A stretch of 64,000 nucleotides of DNA from Macrostomum hystrix (GCA_950097015.1 CATNEN010000038.1:2915501-2979500); one strand, 5' to 3'. Positions 1 to 10,912 are shown, counted from the first letter of the stretch. Made by a program: numbers and translations. The notes: a model not told the origin generated them from the sequence alone.

Positions 1-447
1 TTCGAACAAAAGCTGAAGGCAAAATTCAGCAAGATATTGGCAAATTGAACAACGTCATCAAACCGCAGAGGCAATAAAAGGAATTGAAAATATTTTTGTT
101 TTAGCAAATGCAATGTTTATTATTTTTTTTTTTTAAACAAAACTGACAAATTGACAAACACGAGAATTGTCTAGGACTGGCGAAAAATTCGGCGAATCGG
201 CGGCGGAGCGAAAACCTGGACGGCCTCGACTACAGCACCAGCGGCCGCAGCCAAGCTAAGCTCCTAACTACAGGCTACAAACAATGACTACGACAAAGGC
301 TTACACTATGGCCAAAACCTAATCCGAAGATTCAAGGCTCGACCGCAGAGATACTAAACTAATGACAAAATGAAAAGATTGGCGAAAGCTATTAAAGAAA
401 AGCTAACAGGCACACAGAACACAGGCAGCATACGACACGACTACACC
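1..447 (-). other. Noncoding flank 3' of the gypsy Gag-Pol frame
   Basis: This is sequence downstream of the retroelement stop codon (read on the minus strand). It includes a homopolymer T run near 121-134 on the plus strand, which is an A-rich tract next to AATAAA-like sequence in element orientation. It could be the 3' untranslated or LTR part of the element. I found no copy of it on the other side of the element, so I do not call an LTR. Confidence 0.4.
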
Positions 448-3400
448 TTAGCCCTCGCTACCTCTCCTGAACAGATTGACCAGCGTGGAAAGGAATCTGA
501 CCGGCGGCCTTACTTGCCGGCCGGACCTCGTAACAGTGCAAGCTGGTCTCTGTGCCTGGTCTGTCTGATCGTGTTCGTGTTCTATTTGTGGTTGTGGTTC
601 TGGTGGCAGATTTGGTATTGCTGTTGCCTGAGGATCTGGATTTGGCTCTGCTGTGACTTCAACTTCAGCACCGATGTCTGGCACCTGTTCATTATTGACA
701 ATGTTTACTGCTTGTGGTGCTTGTTCAGGTTGCACCTCGGGTGGTGACTCTGGTTTAGTGACTGGTTGAGCATTTGGCTGTTCCACTGGCAGTGTTTTGA
801 TTGGCTGTTGAGCTATCTGTGTGATTGGCTGTTGAACTGGCTGTGTGATTGGCTGTTCGACTGGCTGTGTGATTGGCTGTTGAACTGTCTGTGTGATTGG
901 CTGTTGAACTGGCTGTGTGATTGGCTGTTGAACTGGCTGTGTGATTGGCTGTTCGACTGGCTGTGTGATTGATGACGATTGGCTTCTCGGAAAAGAGCGG
1001 CTCTTCTGACCCACAGGTGGGACAGTGACCAAGTCTGGTTCGGAAGTCCAGTCAGAACTAAAGCTCAGCTGTCTGGGGCTGGAATCCAGATCTCCTTGTC
1101 CTAGCTTAGATGAGCTTGGCATCCTTGCTACAGTGTCTAATCTAAATCTATCAACCACATCCTGATAGTTTGGCTGGCGGATGCACCTCTTCATCCGGTC
1201 TACGTTATAGATGTTGTGACTAGGATTCGGGACTCTAAACGGATTCTCTCGCGAAAACTCTGGAATCAACCTATAGTTTCTCTCAGAGACCTTCTGAATA
1301 ACCTTGTACGGACCAAACCAAACAGCTGGGTCGAGGCCCTTGTGGTCGGGGTTTAGAACCCACACTAGCTCTCCAACCTCGTAGCTTGACTTATAAACCG
1401 ATCTGTCATAGTAACGCTTCTGCCTAGCCTGTGCCTTCTTCCTAACAGCCCTTGCGGTGGCAGAGGTTTCGACAAGAGTTCGGTGGAGTCGGTGCGCGTA
1501 ACTGTCCGGGTCATAGCAATCTTGCCTTGGTGGGTTGTACATCAGGTCTAGGGGCATTTGAAATTCACGGCCCAGAAAAAGCTTAGCAGGTGTCATGCCT
1601 GTCGATTCGGATTCTAGAGAGCGGATGCTCATTCCTACACACCTAGCGGCAAAGGGCCAAGTCACATGCCTCTCAGCACAGACTGCTCGAATTTGACTCT
1701 TAATAGTCTGGATGTTGCGTTCCACCTTCCCGTTGGCCTGGGGGCGGCGAGCAGTGATTCTAACGGTATCTATCTCTAGCAAGCGGGTCAGCTCTGCAAC
1801 AATGTTATTTATGAATGCTGTGCCATTGTCCGAGACCATTTGCTCCATAGCACCGTAGCGAACAATCCACTCTGTCAGGATTGCTGCCGCGGTTGTCTCG
1901 GCAGTTACGTCTTTCACAGGGACAATTTCCACAAATCCGGTGAATCTGTCAATCATTACAAGCAGATACCGGTAGCCTTCCTGTTCAGGGAACGGTCCGC
2001 AATGGTCTACATGCACGACCTGGTTCGGGTACCCGGCTAGAGTTGGCTGCATCGGAGCTTTGTTCTTTCGCTTGCATTTCTTAGTCCTAGCGCAAATCTC
2101 ACAGCTAGCTACGACTCCCTTGACTATAGTTTCTAGGTTCGAGATTTGAAAGTTCTTTTTTACCACTCCTAAAGTCTTGTTTATCCCCGAGTGATTAACG
2201 GCTCTGTGGTAGTTGGTCACTAGCTCATCTACATTCGCAGACTCAGGGATGACCGTAAGCTTGGCAGCGGGCTTCCTTTTCTTGGCTGGCTTGTTCCGAA
2301 GCAGCAGATCGTCCTCAACAGACAGTTCGTCAAACATAGCCCATAAGGCTCTGAGCTCACGACTGCAACCTTGGAGCTCCTGCTTAGACAACCTCTCTAC
2401 CTTTCCAGCTACAGCATCTCTCAGGAAAACAAGATCAATGTTCGAATCCTGAGCACTACGGGCCCATTCTCTTTCTCTCTGTTCAGCCCCCGCCTCATCT
2501 TCGTTATCACTGCCTGGGTCTAGAACTTCGTCTGCGATCGTGGACCTATCCGAGACCTGGACTTGCACAGCATGTGCTGCGGCTGATGGCGGTGTTTCCG
2601 GTTTAGGTTTGGTGTCTACCTGAGTACCTGCAGACGAGGTTGGGATGACTGGGCGCTTGCTAGCTTGATTAGGCTCAGGGATCTCAGGGACCCGTTGGAG
2701 GTCAGTCTGAACTGCTAAGTCTGCAACCGGCTCATTTTGAAGCTGAATCGCTGAGTCGAATATCAGCTCGGTGGTCTGACAGCCAGTTGTGACTAGAGTC
2801 TGAGTACTGACACACATACGGCTGATTTTGACCTCACTAACATCCGATGGCGCTGGTTTTTTTTCCTTCTGGAACTTGGATATAAATTCTGGGATCAGGC
2901 TACAGGTTGGGCAGTCGAAATGGTCTGCTCTGAACTTCGGGTTGCGACTCAAAACATCTGCATTAACGTGGGATTCCCCAGCTCTGTGGGAGATTTTAAA
3001 ATCGTACTCCGCTATTCTCTCCAGTGGAGTCTGGTCTACCTTGAAGGTGTAAGGCTCTAGTGTGACCAACCATTGGGCGAGCATTCCGGTTGCGTGTTTT
3101 TTCGAGTGTAACCACTTCAGAGCAATCGCATCTGTTCGCACTAGGAACTCCCGGTCAAGTAAGTAAGTCCTGAACTGCTCTAACATGAGAACCAGACCTA
3201 GGAGCTCCCTCAAGGTGGCGCAATAGTTTCGCTGCGCGCTGGTGAATTTTTTAGAAGCGTAGGCAATCACTTGTTCTACGTCGTTCCCATCTAGTTGGGA
3301 AAGGACTGCTCCCACACCGTCAAGGGAGCTGTCGCAGTCTAGAACAAAGGTGCCCGCTGTGGGACTCAGGTCTGGGTATCTCAGCACTGGTGGATTACAT

Positions 3401-6400
3401 AGGCTGGACTTTAGTTCTTGGAAAGCGGCCTCGTGCACTTGGCGCCAAACAAATTTCTCAGAGCTCTTGGCTAGGGTATACAGAGGCGTGGCTATGATGG
3501 AGAATCTAGGGACAAACTTCCTGTAATAATTGGCAAATCCCAGGAAGGAGAGAAGCTGCTTCTTATCCCTAGGTGTACACCACTGTTGAACGGCCTCAGT
3601 TTTGGTCGGATCGGCCTCTATCCCTTTTGAGGAAACTATGAATCCCAGAAACTTCAGTTTGTCCTTGAAGAGCTCACACTTCGAGGGTCTGATTTTCAGA
3701 TTCGCTTTTCTAAGCTGCCAGAAAACTAGCGCCAGATGGGAAATCATCTCGTCGTTGTTTCTGGCCTTGATGATGACATCGTCTAGGTAAATTAGGCTAA
3801 CCCTGAGCAAAAGAGGGCGGAACACGCGGTGCATCAGCCTGGCAAAACTTGCAGGCGCGGTCTTGATCCCATAGGGGACTACGGTCCAACGAAAGGTGCC
3901 CTGGGGACATGAGAACGCGGTGAGGTCTCGGTCAGCTTCCCGGATCCCTACCTGCCAGTAGGCGCTCGTCAGATCTAAACTACTAAAGACGGCGGATCCC
4001 GCTAAGCTATCGAAAGATTCGTCTATTAAGGGCAGCGGGAAAGAGCACGGCTTTATGTGCTTGTTAAGCGCACGGTAATCTACGCAAAGGCGCCATGTAC
4101 CGTCCTTCTTTTTCACAAGCACAATGGGTGAGGCCCACTCGGAGTCGCACTCTTCAACAACTCCCTGGTTTAGGAGCTGGGCGATGTACTTATCCAGAAA
4201 TTCCTTTTGCGCTGGGGTTGTTCGCCTCGATGGCTGAGAAATCGGGCGACACTTCGGGTCCTTTAACTCGATTGACAGTTCATGCAGAGGGGTTCTACCG
4301 ATGTCTGCTTCCGATTTCGAGATCTGGCTAAGAAAATAGTTCAGCATTTTTACTGTCGTATCCAGCTGCTCCTGGGTCAGGTTACGCTCCTGCAGGTGAA
4401 ATTGATCTAAGAGCCACTTGGCTGTCCCTGGATCTGGGTAGGGCAGCTTGCACAGCTTATCATTAAGCGCGCTCTCGTTGTCAATGCTGAAATCACTCTC
4501 ACTAAGTCTGGTACTCACTACGCTCTCATCAGCTCCTAGCTTCTTGAAAGACGCTACCTCCTCGCCCTTGGCAATCCTCACCTCATCTTCGCCGCTGTTT
4601 AGGACTCTGACTAACACGTGACTAGTGGGGCTGACCTGGTCCAATGAATTGGCGACTATGATAGACGGGTCGGGGTCGAATAATCTGGCACTAACAACGC
4701 CATAGGAACTGCTCTCAGCGTCTATAGCCCTAGCTGGGATCAGCGTTTCTGAGCGGGGTGGCAGGACTGTATCGCAAGCGGCCACAACGCGATTCACGCT
4801 ACAGATCGCATTGGTGCCGCGAAAAATTGGGACGTACTCTCCAGCGCAGGTCACACGGTCACAGGCCATGTCCATGACGATTTGGAAATTACCACAGAAG
4901 TCCAACCCTAGCAGGATCTCGGATAACTGGCCTTCAATCACTAAGAATATGTGCTGCTGTTTTAATTTGCCTAAACTCACTTCGCACTGGAGCTTGCCTA
5001 GTATTTGCGAACTAGCCCCATTGAAACCAGTAGCTGTGCGCTGGGTGCGCGCAGGGGTGAAGACATTATTGATTGGATCAGCTTCTAGGAGCTTGTCTCG
5101 CATCTTCGGGCAAATCAGGGAGGCATTGGCACCGGGATCTAGAAGGGCAACAGTCTTGGTCTCGCCAATCTCAACCTGAACATAGAATCCTGCCTTGTAA
5201 CTGGGAAGGTCTGAAGACACTTCAGCACACTTAGGGTCCGTCGACGTAGCTGTCACACTAATAGCTTTGTCTCTAGACTTGCCAGCGTCGGCGACACGGC
5301 TGAATGTCACGCTGGTACCCACTAGCTGGTGGCTTAAGGCCAGGTCCAACAGGGGCTGGACCAACTGAGACAGGTGCGCAAAAACAGAGTCGCCTATCTG
5401 AGAGGACTGGATGAACCCGTAAGAGTCTTTCCAATGAGTCACTACTCCCTTCTCTCCGGGTGGCCTCGAACTCGCATTTGGCTTAAAACTTTTCGGCTCC
5501 CTAAAGGGTTGCGGGGTCCTGAACTTCGAGGGTGGCGCACCAGTACCTGGCTCTCTAGGATAGGGGCATTCGGCAATGAGGTGGCCAGTCTCACTACACC
5601 TGAAGCATTTAGGTAGGGCGCCGCTCATTCGGGCATGACTAGAGTAGTCTTGGGGGGACTTCTGAGATTGAAAGTTGTGCCTATGGCCACCACTGTTGCT
5701 ATTAGTAGGTTTCTGCGTGCTTTGTTGTGGTCCTGACTGTTTCTTCTCCAGTTCTGCTATTCTCGCCTTCAGGGCTCGGATCTCGTCTGCTTCAACACTT
5801 CTAACCTTGGGTTGCTCAGTCAGTTTGAGCAGCTGCCTAGTTTGATCTGTGTCTCGAGCCCTAGCTAGGAGTCTCTCCAGTGAAGCCCTGGGTGCTTCAT
5901 GCAGCATATTGATAAGTTTTTCGGCAATAGTTTTGTCAGCCAAGCCATAGCAAAACCGCGTCCTTACTAGGGGCTCGTACTCAGAGCGGCTCATGTCCGC
6001 GGCATTTGCTAGGCCTATGAGGCGGTCAAAATACTCCTGGATACTCTCCGATGACAGCTGTTGGGCTGAGGTCAGTTCTATATAGTATTTATCTACGTGG
6101 GTTGGCTCGCCATACCGGCTTCTTAGACTCTTCACTGCTTCATCAAAGCTTTTCTCGTGCAGTCGATAGTTGTAAAAAAACTCTTGGCACTCGGGTGACA
6201 GGGATGAAAGCAACACTGCTGTCCGATGCTCAGGCATGATCTCATTGGCTTCAAGAAACAGGCGGAATTGCGTCCACCAGATATCAAATTTGGTTTTGGG
6301 TGTGTAGGCCACTGGGGGTCTGAGCCGAGGGCTCGATTTCGGTATTCTAGAACTGGTGCTGGTGTTGTCACGGATTTGGGCTAGGGTTCTGGCGAGGTCA

Positions 6401-6561
6401 CCTAAGGAGGTCTCGCGCTCCGGCTGCTCACCTCCCTCCATCTCCACCTCAGCACCTCCTGCTGTCCCAGGCCCATGGCCGATGCTCTCCTCTGGTCCCT
6501 GGCCTGACAATGCTGCCCCTGACTGGTTGACTTGGTCGGTATCTGAATTTACGCCTGACAT
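448..6561 (-). CDS. Ty3/gypsy retrotransposon Gag-Pol polyprotein with a cold-shock-type domain
   Basis: One uninterrupted 2,037-codon frame. Visible domains in order: Gag-like N-terminus; CCHC knuckle CFRCSETGHLIAEC (about residues 319-332); a cold-shock-type domain (about 370-437, YGFIQ and VFAHL); a retropepsin-like motif LLDPGANASLI (about 476); reverse transcriptase with KDGTWRLCVDYRALN and the catalytic YLDD (about 923); RNase H (VLDCDSS near 1072, ending HVNADVLSR); a low-complexity linker with TQT-like motifs (about 1249-1311); integrase with an HHCC finger (about 1452-1485) and D,D,E motifs (HVDHCGPF, VSDNGTAF, KVERNIQT); a GPY-like module (WFGPYKVI); and a Gln/Pro repeat tail. The RT-RNase H-integrase order places it in Ty3/gypsy, not Copia. 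I see no envelope gene or chromodomain. Protease Asp-Pro-Gly replaces the usual Asp-Ser/Thr-Gly. The intact frame suggests a young copy. The start is the first in-frame ATG. Confidence 0.93.
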   Translation of the reverse strand: MSGVNSDTDQVNQSGAALSGQGPEESIGHGPGTAGGAEVEMEGGEQPERETSLGDLARTLAQIRDNTSTSSRIPKSSPRLRPPVAYTPKTKFDIWWTQFRLFLEANEIMPEHRTAVLLSSLSPECQEFFYNYRLHEKSFDEAVKSLRSRYGEPTHVDKYYIELTSAQQLSSESIQEYFDRLIGLANAADMSRSEYEPLVRTRFCYGLADKTIAEKLINMLHEAPRASLERLLARARDTDQTRQLLKLTEQPKVRSVEADEIRALKARIAELEKKQSGPQQSTQKPTNSNSGGHRHNFQSQKSPQDYSSHARMSGALPKCFRCSETGHLIAECPYPREPGTGAPPSKFRTPQPFREPKSFKPNASSRPPGEKGVVTHWKDSYGFIQSSQIGDSVFAHLSQLVQPLLDLALSHQLVGTSVTFSRVADAGKSRDKAISVTATSTDPKCAEVSSDLPSYKAGFYVQVEIGETKTVALLDPGANASLICPKMRDKLLEADPINNVFTPARTQRTATGFNGASSQILGKLQCEVSLGKLKQQHIFLVIEGQLSEILLGLDFCGNFQIVMDMACDRVTCAGEYVPIFRGTNAICSVNRVVAACDTVLPPRSETLIPARAIDAESSSYGVVSARLFDPDPSIIVANSLDQVSPTSHVLVRVLNSGEDEVRIAKGEEVASFKKLGADESVVSTRLSESDFSIDNESALNDKLCKLPYPDPGTAKWLLDQFHLQERNLTQEQLDTTVKMLNYFLSQISKSEADIGRTPLHELSIELKDPKCRPISQPSRRTTPAQKEFLDKYIAQLLNQGVVEECDSEWASPIVLVKKKDGTWRLCVDYRALNKHIKPCSFPLPLIDESFDSLAGSAVFSSLDLTSAYWQVGIREADRDLTAFSCPQGTFRWTVVPYGIKTAPASFARLMHRVFRPLLLRVSLIYLDDVIIKARNNDEMISHLALVFWQLRKANLKIRPSKCELFKDKLKFLGFIVSSKGIEADPTKTEAVQQWCTPRDKKQLLSFLGFANYYRKFVPRFSIIATPLYTLAKSSEKFVWRQVHEAAFQELKSSLCNPPVLRYPDLSPTAGTFVLDCDSSLDGVGAVLSQLDGNDVEQVIAYASKKFTSAQRNYCATLRELLGLVLMLEQFRTYLLDREFLVRTDAIALKWLHSKKHATGMLAQWLVTLEPYTFKVDQTPLERIAEYDFKISHRAGESHVNADVLSRNPKFRADHFDCPTCSLIPEFISKFQKEKKPAPSDVSEVKISRMCVSTQTLVTTGCQTTELIFDSAIQLQNEPVADLAVQTDLQRVPEIPEPNQASKRPVIPTSSAGTQVDTKPKPETPPSAAAHAVQVQVSDRSTIADEVLDPGSDNEDEAGAEQREREWARSAQDSNIDLVFLRDAVAGKVERLSKQELQGCSRELRALWAMFDELSVEDDLLLRNKPAKKRKPAAKLTVIPESANVDELVTNYHRAVNHSGINKTLGVVKKNFQISNLETIVKGVVASCEICARTKKCKRKNKAPMQPTLAGYPNQVVHVDHCGPFPEQEGYRYLLVMIDRFTGFVEIVPVKDVTAETTAAAILTEWIVRYGAMEQMVSDNGTAFINNIVAELTRLLEIDTVRITARRPQANGKVERNIQTIKSQIRAVCAERHVTWPFAARCVGMSIRSLESESTGMTPAKLFLGREFQMPLDLMYNPPRQDCYDPDSYAHRLHRTLVETSATARAVRKKAQARQKRYYDRSVYKSSYEVGELVWVLNPDHKGLDPAVWFGPYKVIQKVSERNYRLIPEFSRENPFRVPNPSHNIYNVDRMKRCIRQPNYQDVVDRFRLDTVARMPSSSKLGQGDLDSSPRQLSFSSDWTSEPDLVTVPPVGQKSRSFPRSQSSSITQPVEQPITQPVQQPITQPVQQPITQTVQQPITQPVEQPITQPVQQPITQIAQQPIKTLPVEQPNAQPVTKPESPPEVQPEQAPQAVNIVNNEQVPDIGAEVEVTAEPNPDPQATAIPNLPPEPQPQIEHEHDQTDQAQRPACTVTRSGRQVRPPVRFLSTLVNLFRRGSEG

Positions 6562-8214
6562 GACTAGAACTCAGACACACAACTAGAAAAAGAGGAGCGA
6601 AGAACGAGCTTGGCCTACACAAGAAAGAATGTGGCAGTTTACAAATGATTGAGCAACAAGTCTAGTACTAATGGTGGTCCTAAGTCTAAAGTTACTGCCA
6701 CAATAGATCCTAATATAATAATAATAATAAATAATTGAACTCAGCCTTAGCTGCAACCACCAGTTCCGAATCTCGGCCGCCGTTGTCTTCGGCACACTGC
6801 TCAGTTCGCCACGGCAATCGGCAAGGTCCAGCTCAACCAGGCTTGCTGCACACCGCTCGGCTCGGATCGGTTCGGTTCAGCTTGGCTTGGCTTGTTCGCA
6901 GATGGCAGGTGCCCTTCAGTCGCAGGCCCGTTCAACCCGCGAGGCGATGCTCTGATGCTACCCGATTGTTGTTGGCCGCTGTTGCAACTGCAGGCTGGCA
7001 CCGGCTGCCGTAGTAGCTGTTGTCGTGAACAGCTGGCGTAGGGCCGCTGCTGCCGGCGTTTGGCTAATTGACTGCTATTGCTGATGTTGTAAGTGACGAC
7101 CCGGCGGAAATGCTTTGCAGTGCTAGCCTGGCTCGCCTAGTCCACAAAAATCAAGCGGGGCGCAGGCCGAGAGAACCCTTAGGCAATCGATTGCAATGGC
7201 TAGGCGCAGTTCAACAGACGAGAGGGGTGGCGCTCGGCGGGCTAAAGCTTTGGGGTTGTTGCGCTTGCAATTAAGAGTTGATACTCCTAACCAGGTGTGT
7301 TTAGTGGTCACGTGATTGGACACAGGCGCAGAGCACAGAGGTTGGCTGGTTGTCTGACCCTCCTTTAAGCTTAGCGTCTGACTCACTCTGCGAAGAAACA
7401 CTGCCGATACGCTTAAGCTGATAAGGTTAGTTGTTGTTTACTTTCTCGATCGACTGTGTAGGCTGTGCCGTAAACCGATAGTGCACGTGAACTGAATAGT
7501 CTGTGCCGTGAACCGAATCACTGTTGGACTTTAGTAGATGGTACTTGGGATCTAATTAATGATGAGCAGGAGCTAGCTTTTTGACGAATGACGATGATCG
7601 ATGACCGAGTTCGAATTGTCATTGACGGTGGGTCCTCCAAATTTATATGACGAAGTTTCGGTTTATTTTAATAGCAAGGTAAATTATCGATCGTTACAAA
7701 ACCTTCGTAGCGGAAAGCACTCTCATGCAGTAAATTGGGTCTTCGAATTAAGAAATCGTCTTTACGGCGAATGCTGGCTATATCTTAGATGGGTTACAGA
7801 GCTACTCAATGGATTCACTTGAAATACAGCTACGGCTACAGTTCAGATTAGCCACTGACAAAATAACAACCAGCACTCAGTCGTAGAACAAGCCCGGGGG
7901 AAGGGTTGGGAGCCTTCCTGGAAAGGCCTAATTAGCACATTTGAATACGAACTACGACTATGTAGTACACTAAAACAAAACCATTATAAATATATATGGA
8001 AAACCGAAGAAATATCCCTAACAAATATAGCTAACGAAAATAATGCACTTAATTAGAAATAGCATATTAAAATTACATTAAATTAGAGAGACAACGTCAC
8101 ACTACCTTCCAAGTGGATGACGAAGTTGTAAGATGACGAAGTTGTAAGATGACGAAGTGTCTAGGATCCAGTGTTTTCACTATAGTAGCTAATTTATTAG
8201 TAAACAAATAGCAC
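6562..8214. other. Upstream flank of the gypsy element, no gene seen
   Basis: In element orientation this is the 5' leader side of Gag-Pol. It contains a short TAA/ATA microsatellite near 6716-6731. Near 8117-8160 there is a triple tandem copy of the motif tgacgaagttgtaaga, with a related piece near 7649. A 5' LTR and primer-binding site should lie here, but I could not identify a sequence shared with the other side of the element. No convincing coding exon is visible. Confidence 0.4.
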
Positions 8215-8655
8215 CCGTGTTGACAGAGATAGGGTCTAAGAAACGGTAATCGAACATGCGCGACGGTCGGCTAATAGGCAACTCCGAACATGCTCTTTGT
8301 TCCGAGAACATGTTCTTTTTGATTTATAAGGCTTCGTATTGTAAAATATATATATGTAGCTACATGCTGAATGCGCCGTTGAGAGAAAACTATATTGCTG
8401 GCTAATATGTACGTTAAGTGCTGGTGAACTAGGATATTACTAGACATGGTTTAACTCTGCCTTGTTTGTTGACCTCATGCCAAGGAAGGCATAGTTTTTT
8501 ATTCATCATTTTTTCTTCACCTAGCGGTATTTAATATACATTAAGTAGCCTTATTAATTTAAAGGAACATGTTCTCGGAACAAAGAACATGTTCGGAGTT
8601 GCCTATTAGGCGACCGTCGCGCATGTTCGATGTAGCCTAAGAGTCGTCAACACGG
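8215..8655. mobile_element. MITE-like inverted-repeat element
   Basis: A roughly 441-bp segment bounded by long terminal inverted repeats. The left arm is about 8215-8319 and the right arm about 8561-8655. Both begin ccgtgttgac at the outside and share atcgaacatgcgcgacggtc, then ctaataggcaactccgaaca. The inner end of each arm carries the perfect palindrome gaacatgttc. The unpaired middle of about 240 bp is AT-rich and non-coding. No clear target-site duplication was seen. The structure fits a non-autonomous DNA transposon; the superfamily is unknown. Confidence 0.75.
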
Positions 8656-10551
8656 CTGGTTTGTCTCTGGGACTAATCTGATTAACTATTTTATGATTTA
8701 AAGATAATATTTTAATCTTTAAAGTGATTTAAAGTGATTAGGTGACATTAACTGTCACCTAAATGGCTTGATGAATATTAAACTATTGATTGAAGCCTAT
8801 TAGATAAATTATTTTGTCGAGCCTGACTGAGCCTAACTAAAGATCCTCGTGCGAGGGGTTCTCTTCCCCAGGTTCTAATGCTGCCGGAGCTTAAATTGCC
8901 ACTCGATCATCGCTTTCTCACAATTTCTCAATTCTTATTGCCAACTATAGCAGCCTGCAAAAAAATTGAGTTCCGGGAGGCGACGCGCCAAGATTTTTTC
9001 TTTTCGAATGCTTCGATCACCATCGCGTACTTTAACGTGTGAAACGCGCTCTGTCCAATGTAGTAACACGTATGTACGTCATTGTGGAAGCCCGCAAGGC
9101 CTATATTGACTCGCTGTACAATATCGTGTGGCTACTGCACGACGTTTTGCCTGCCCAATTGTAGGTGTAGCCGCGTGGTTCGATCGATCGATCGAATAAA
9201 TTAAGTTCGTTATTATGTACTTTTAGAAACCGAGCTATAGCGCTGCAGCAGAAAACCGAGCTTTTTATGATTAATATTCCAAGCATTTAGTAATCTGTAA
9301 CATGTGCTTTTAGTATTTTCAAACGTCTTACGCGTAGCTCGTTATTAACTCAAATGTAGTCTGTCATACATGTATTATACTTGTAACTTTTTAATCGATA
9401 ATCGTACTTCGTACATAATCATGAAGCACATCAAATATGACTGGCGCTGAACCAGTATAGGCCCCTTAATATAATTTTCAACAAAGAAATTTAATAAAGA
9501 TGAGACTCACGTCTGGAAAGCGTAACCATAGCACAAAGTTCAGAGATCTTTTCTCGATAAAGGCTTTTGTTTATTTTTAAATTAATTGTAGCTCGTAGAT
9601 CACATGAAAATCAAAACAACTCGTTTTTTCTTGATGGTTGAAAGTGGCGAATAAAGTTGAGATTTCTGAGAAAGGAAAACATATTTAATACATATAGTAT
9701 GAACCAATGTTAGCAACAGTTGTGTTAACTAACCCACCCAGTTGAATATCTCAAAGATATTTGACTATATTTTTGTAGATAACGCTGAGCCATGATTTTT
9801 AAGCCTTTTAAATTAAAAAATGCCGTTGCTTAATTTACAGAGCTATGCGTGGGATTTTAACTGATTCCTAAATCGTAATTTAACATTCAATAATATACAA
9901 AGCTACCGCCCAATGGTTTTTTAAGCATTGCAGTTGCAATTTTCTGAAATTTCCATCCACCTTGTGTTTATCCATCAGTCAGGATTATTAATTACATTAA
10001 TTATAACCAAGAGGCAATTGCTATGTGCATGGGTTGTGCGCGTGCGCGGGCTGTTGCTAAGTCAATAAACGAACGTACCATTGTTAAAATAATAAGCAAA
10101 ACGGATTTCGGTAAAGAGATGCACTGGTCAGGAGCACAAAAAAACACATGGTTTGAATATAGCATATAGGATAGGCGCGAATGTACGTTTTGTAACAATT
10201 AAAAAAATTTAAATCTTCTCTTTCCTATAGATCGCATTCTAGCAGAACCCGGCGTGTACTTCTATTGTGGGAAAATGTACTCCGTGAACCAGAGGGCAGT
10301 CAACGCACAAAGTGAACTACACATTGTTTAATAGTTATCATATAGAGAATGCGGCATTAGCAACAGGCAATGCGGAAGGGTTGGCTTTTCTGATTTCGTA
10401 GCTACTCAAAAAATTGCGTGCAGAACTATAAGGAATTTGCTGGTTCTAATAAAAATTCCATTTAGCTAAAAAGGTAAGGATAACAAGGGATATAGAATTA
10501 AAATATAAAATTGCACTAGAAACTCATTCAACTCAAATAATTCAACTCAAG
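8656..10551. other. AT-rich intergenic region, no gene seen
   Basis: I found no exon with recognisable protein similarity and no large tandem array. There is a short cgat-repeat run near 9179-9195. Open frames here are short and lack codon structure or splice support. Confidence 0.5.
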
Positions 10552-10912
10552 AAGGGATGAGACAGGAGAGATGAGACAGGAGAGATGAGACAGGAGAGAA
10601 GAGATAGGGGAGAGATGAGACAGCGCGGAGAGGTGAGACAGGATATATGAGACAGGGGAGATGAGACAAGAGAGATGAGATAGGGGAGATAATACAGGGG
10701 AGAGATGAGACAGGAGAGATGAGACAGGAGAGATGAGATAGGGGAGAGATGAGACAGCGGAGAGGTGAGACAGGATATATGAGACAGGGGAGATGATACA
10801 GGGAGAGATGAGACAGGTGTGAGATGAGACAGAGGAGATAATACAGGGCAGATGTGACAGGAGAGACGAGAAGGAGAGAGATGAGATATGGAGAGACAGG
10901 GTAGAGATAAGA
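10552..10912. repeat. Minisatellite, unit close to gagatgagacagg
   Basis: About 360 bp of degenerate tandem copies of a 13-15-bp purine-rich unit (gagatgagacagg with variants such as gagataatacagggg). The same unit occurs in opposite orientation at 16436-16780, on the other side of the NR4A gene. Confidence 0.85.
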
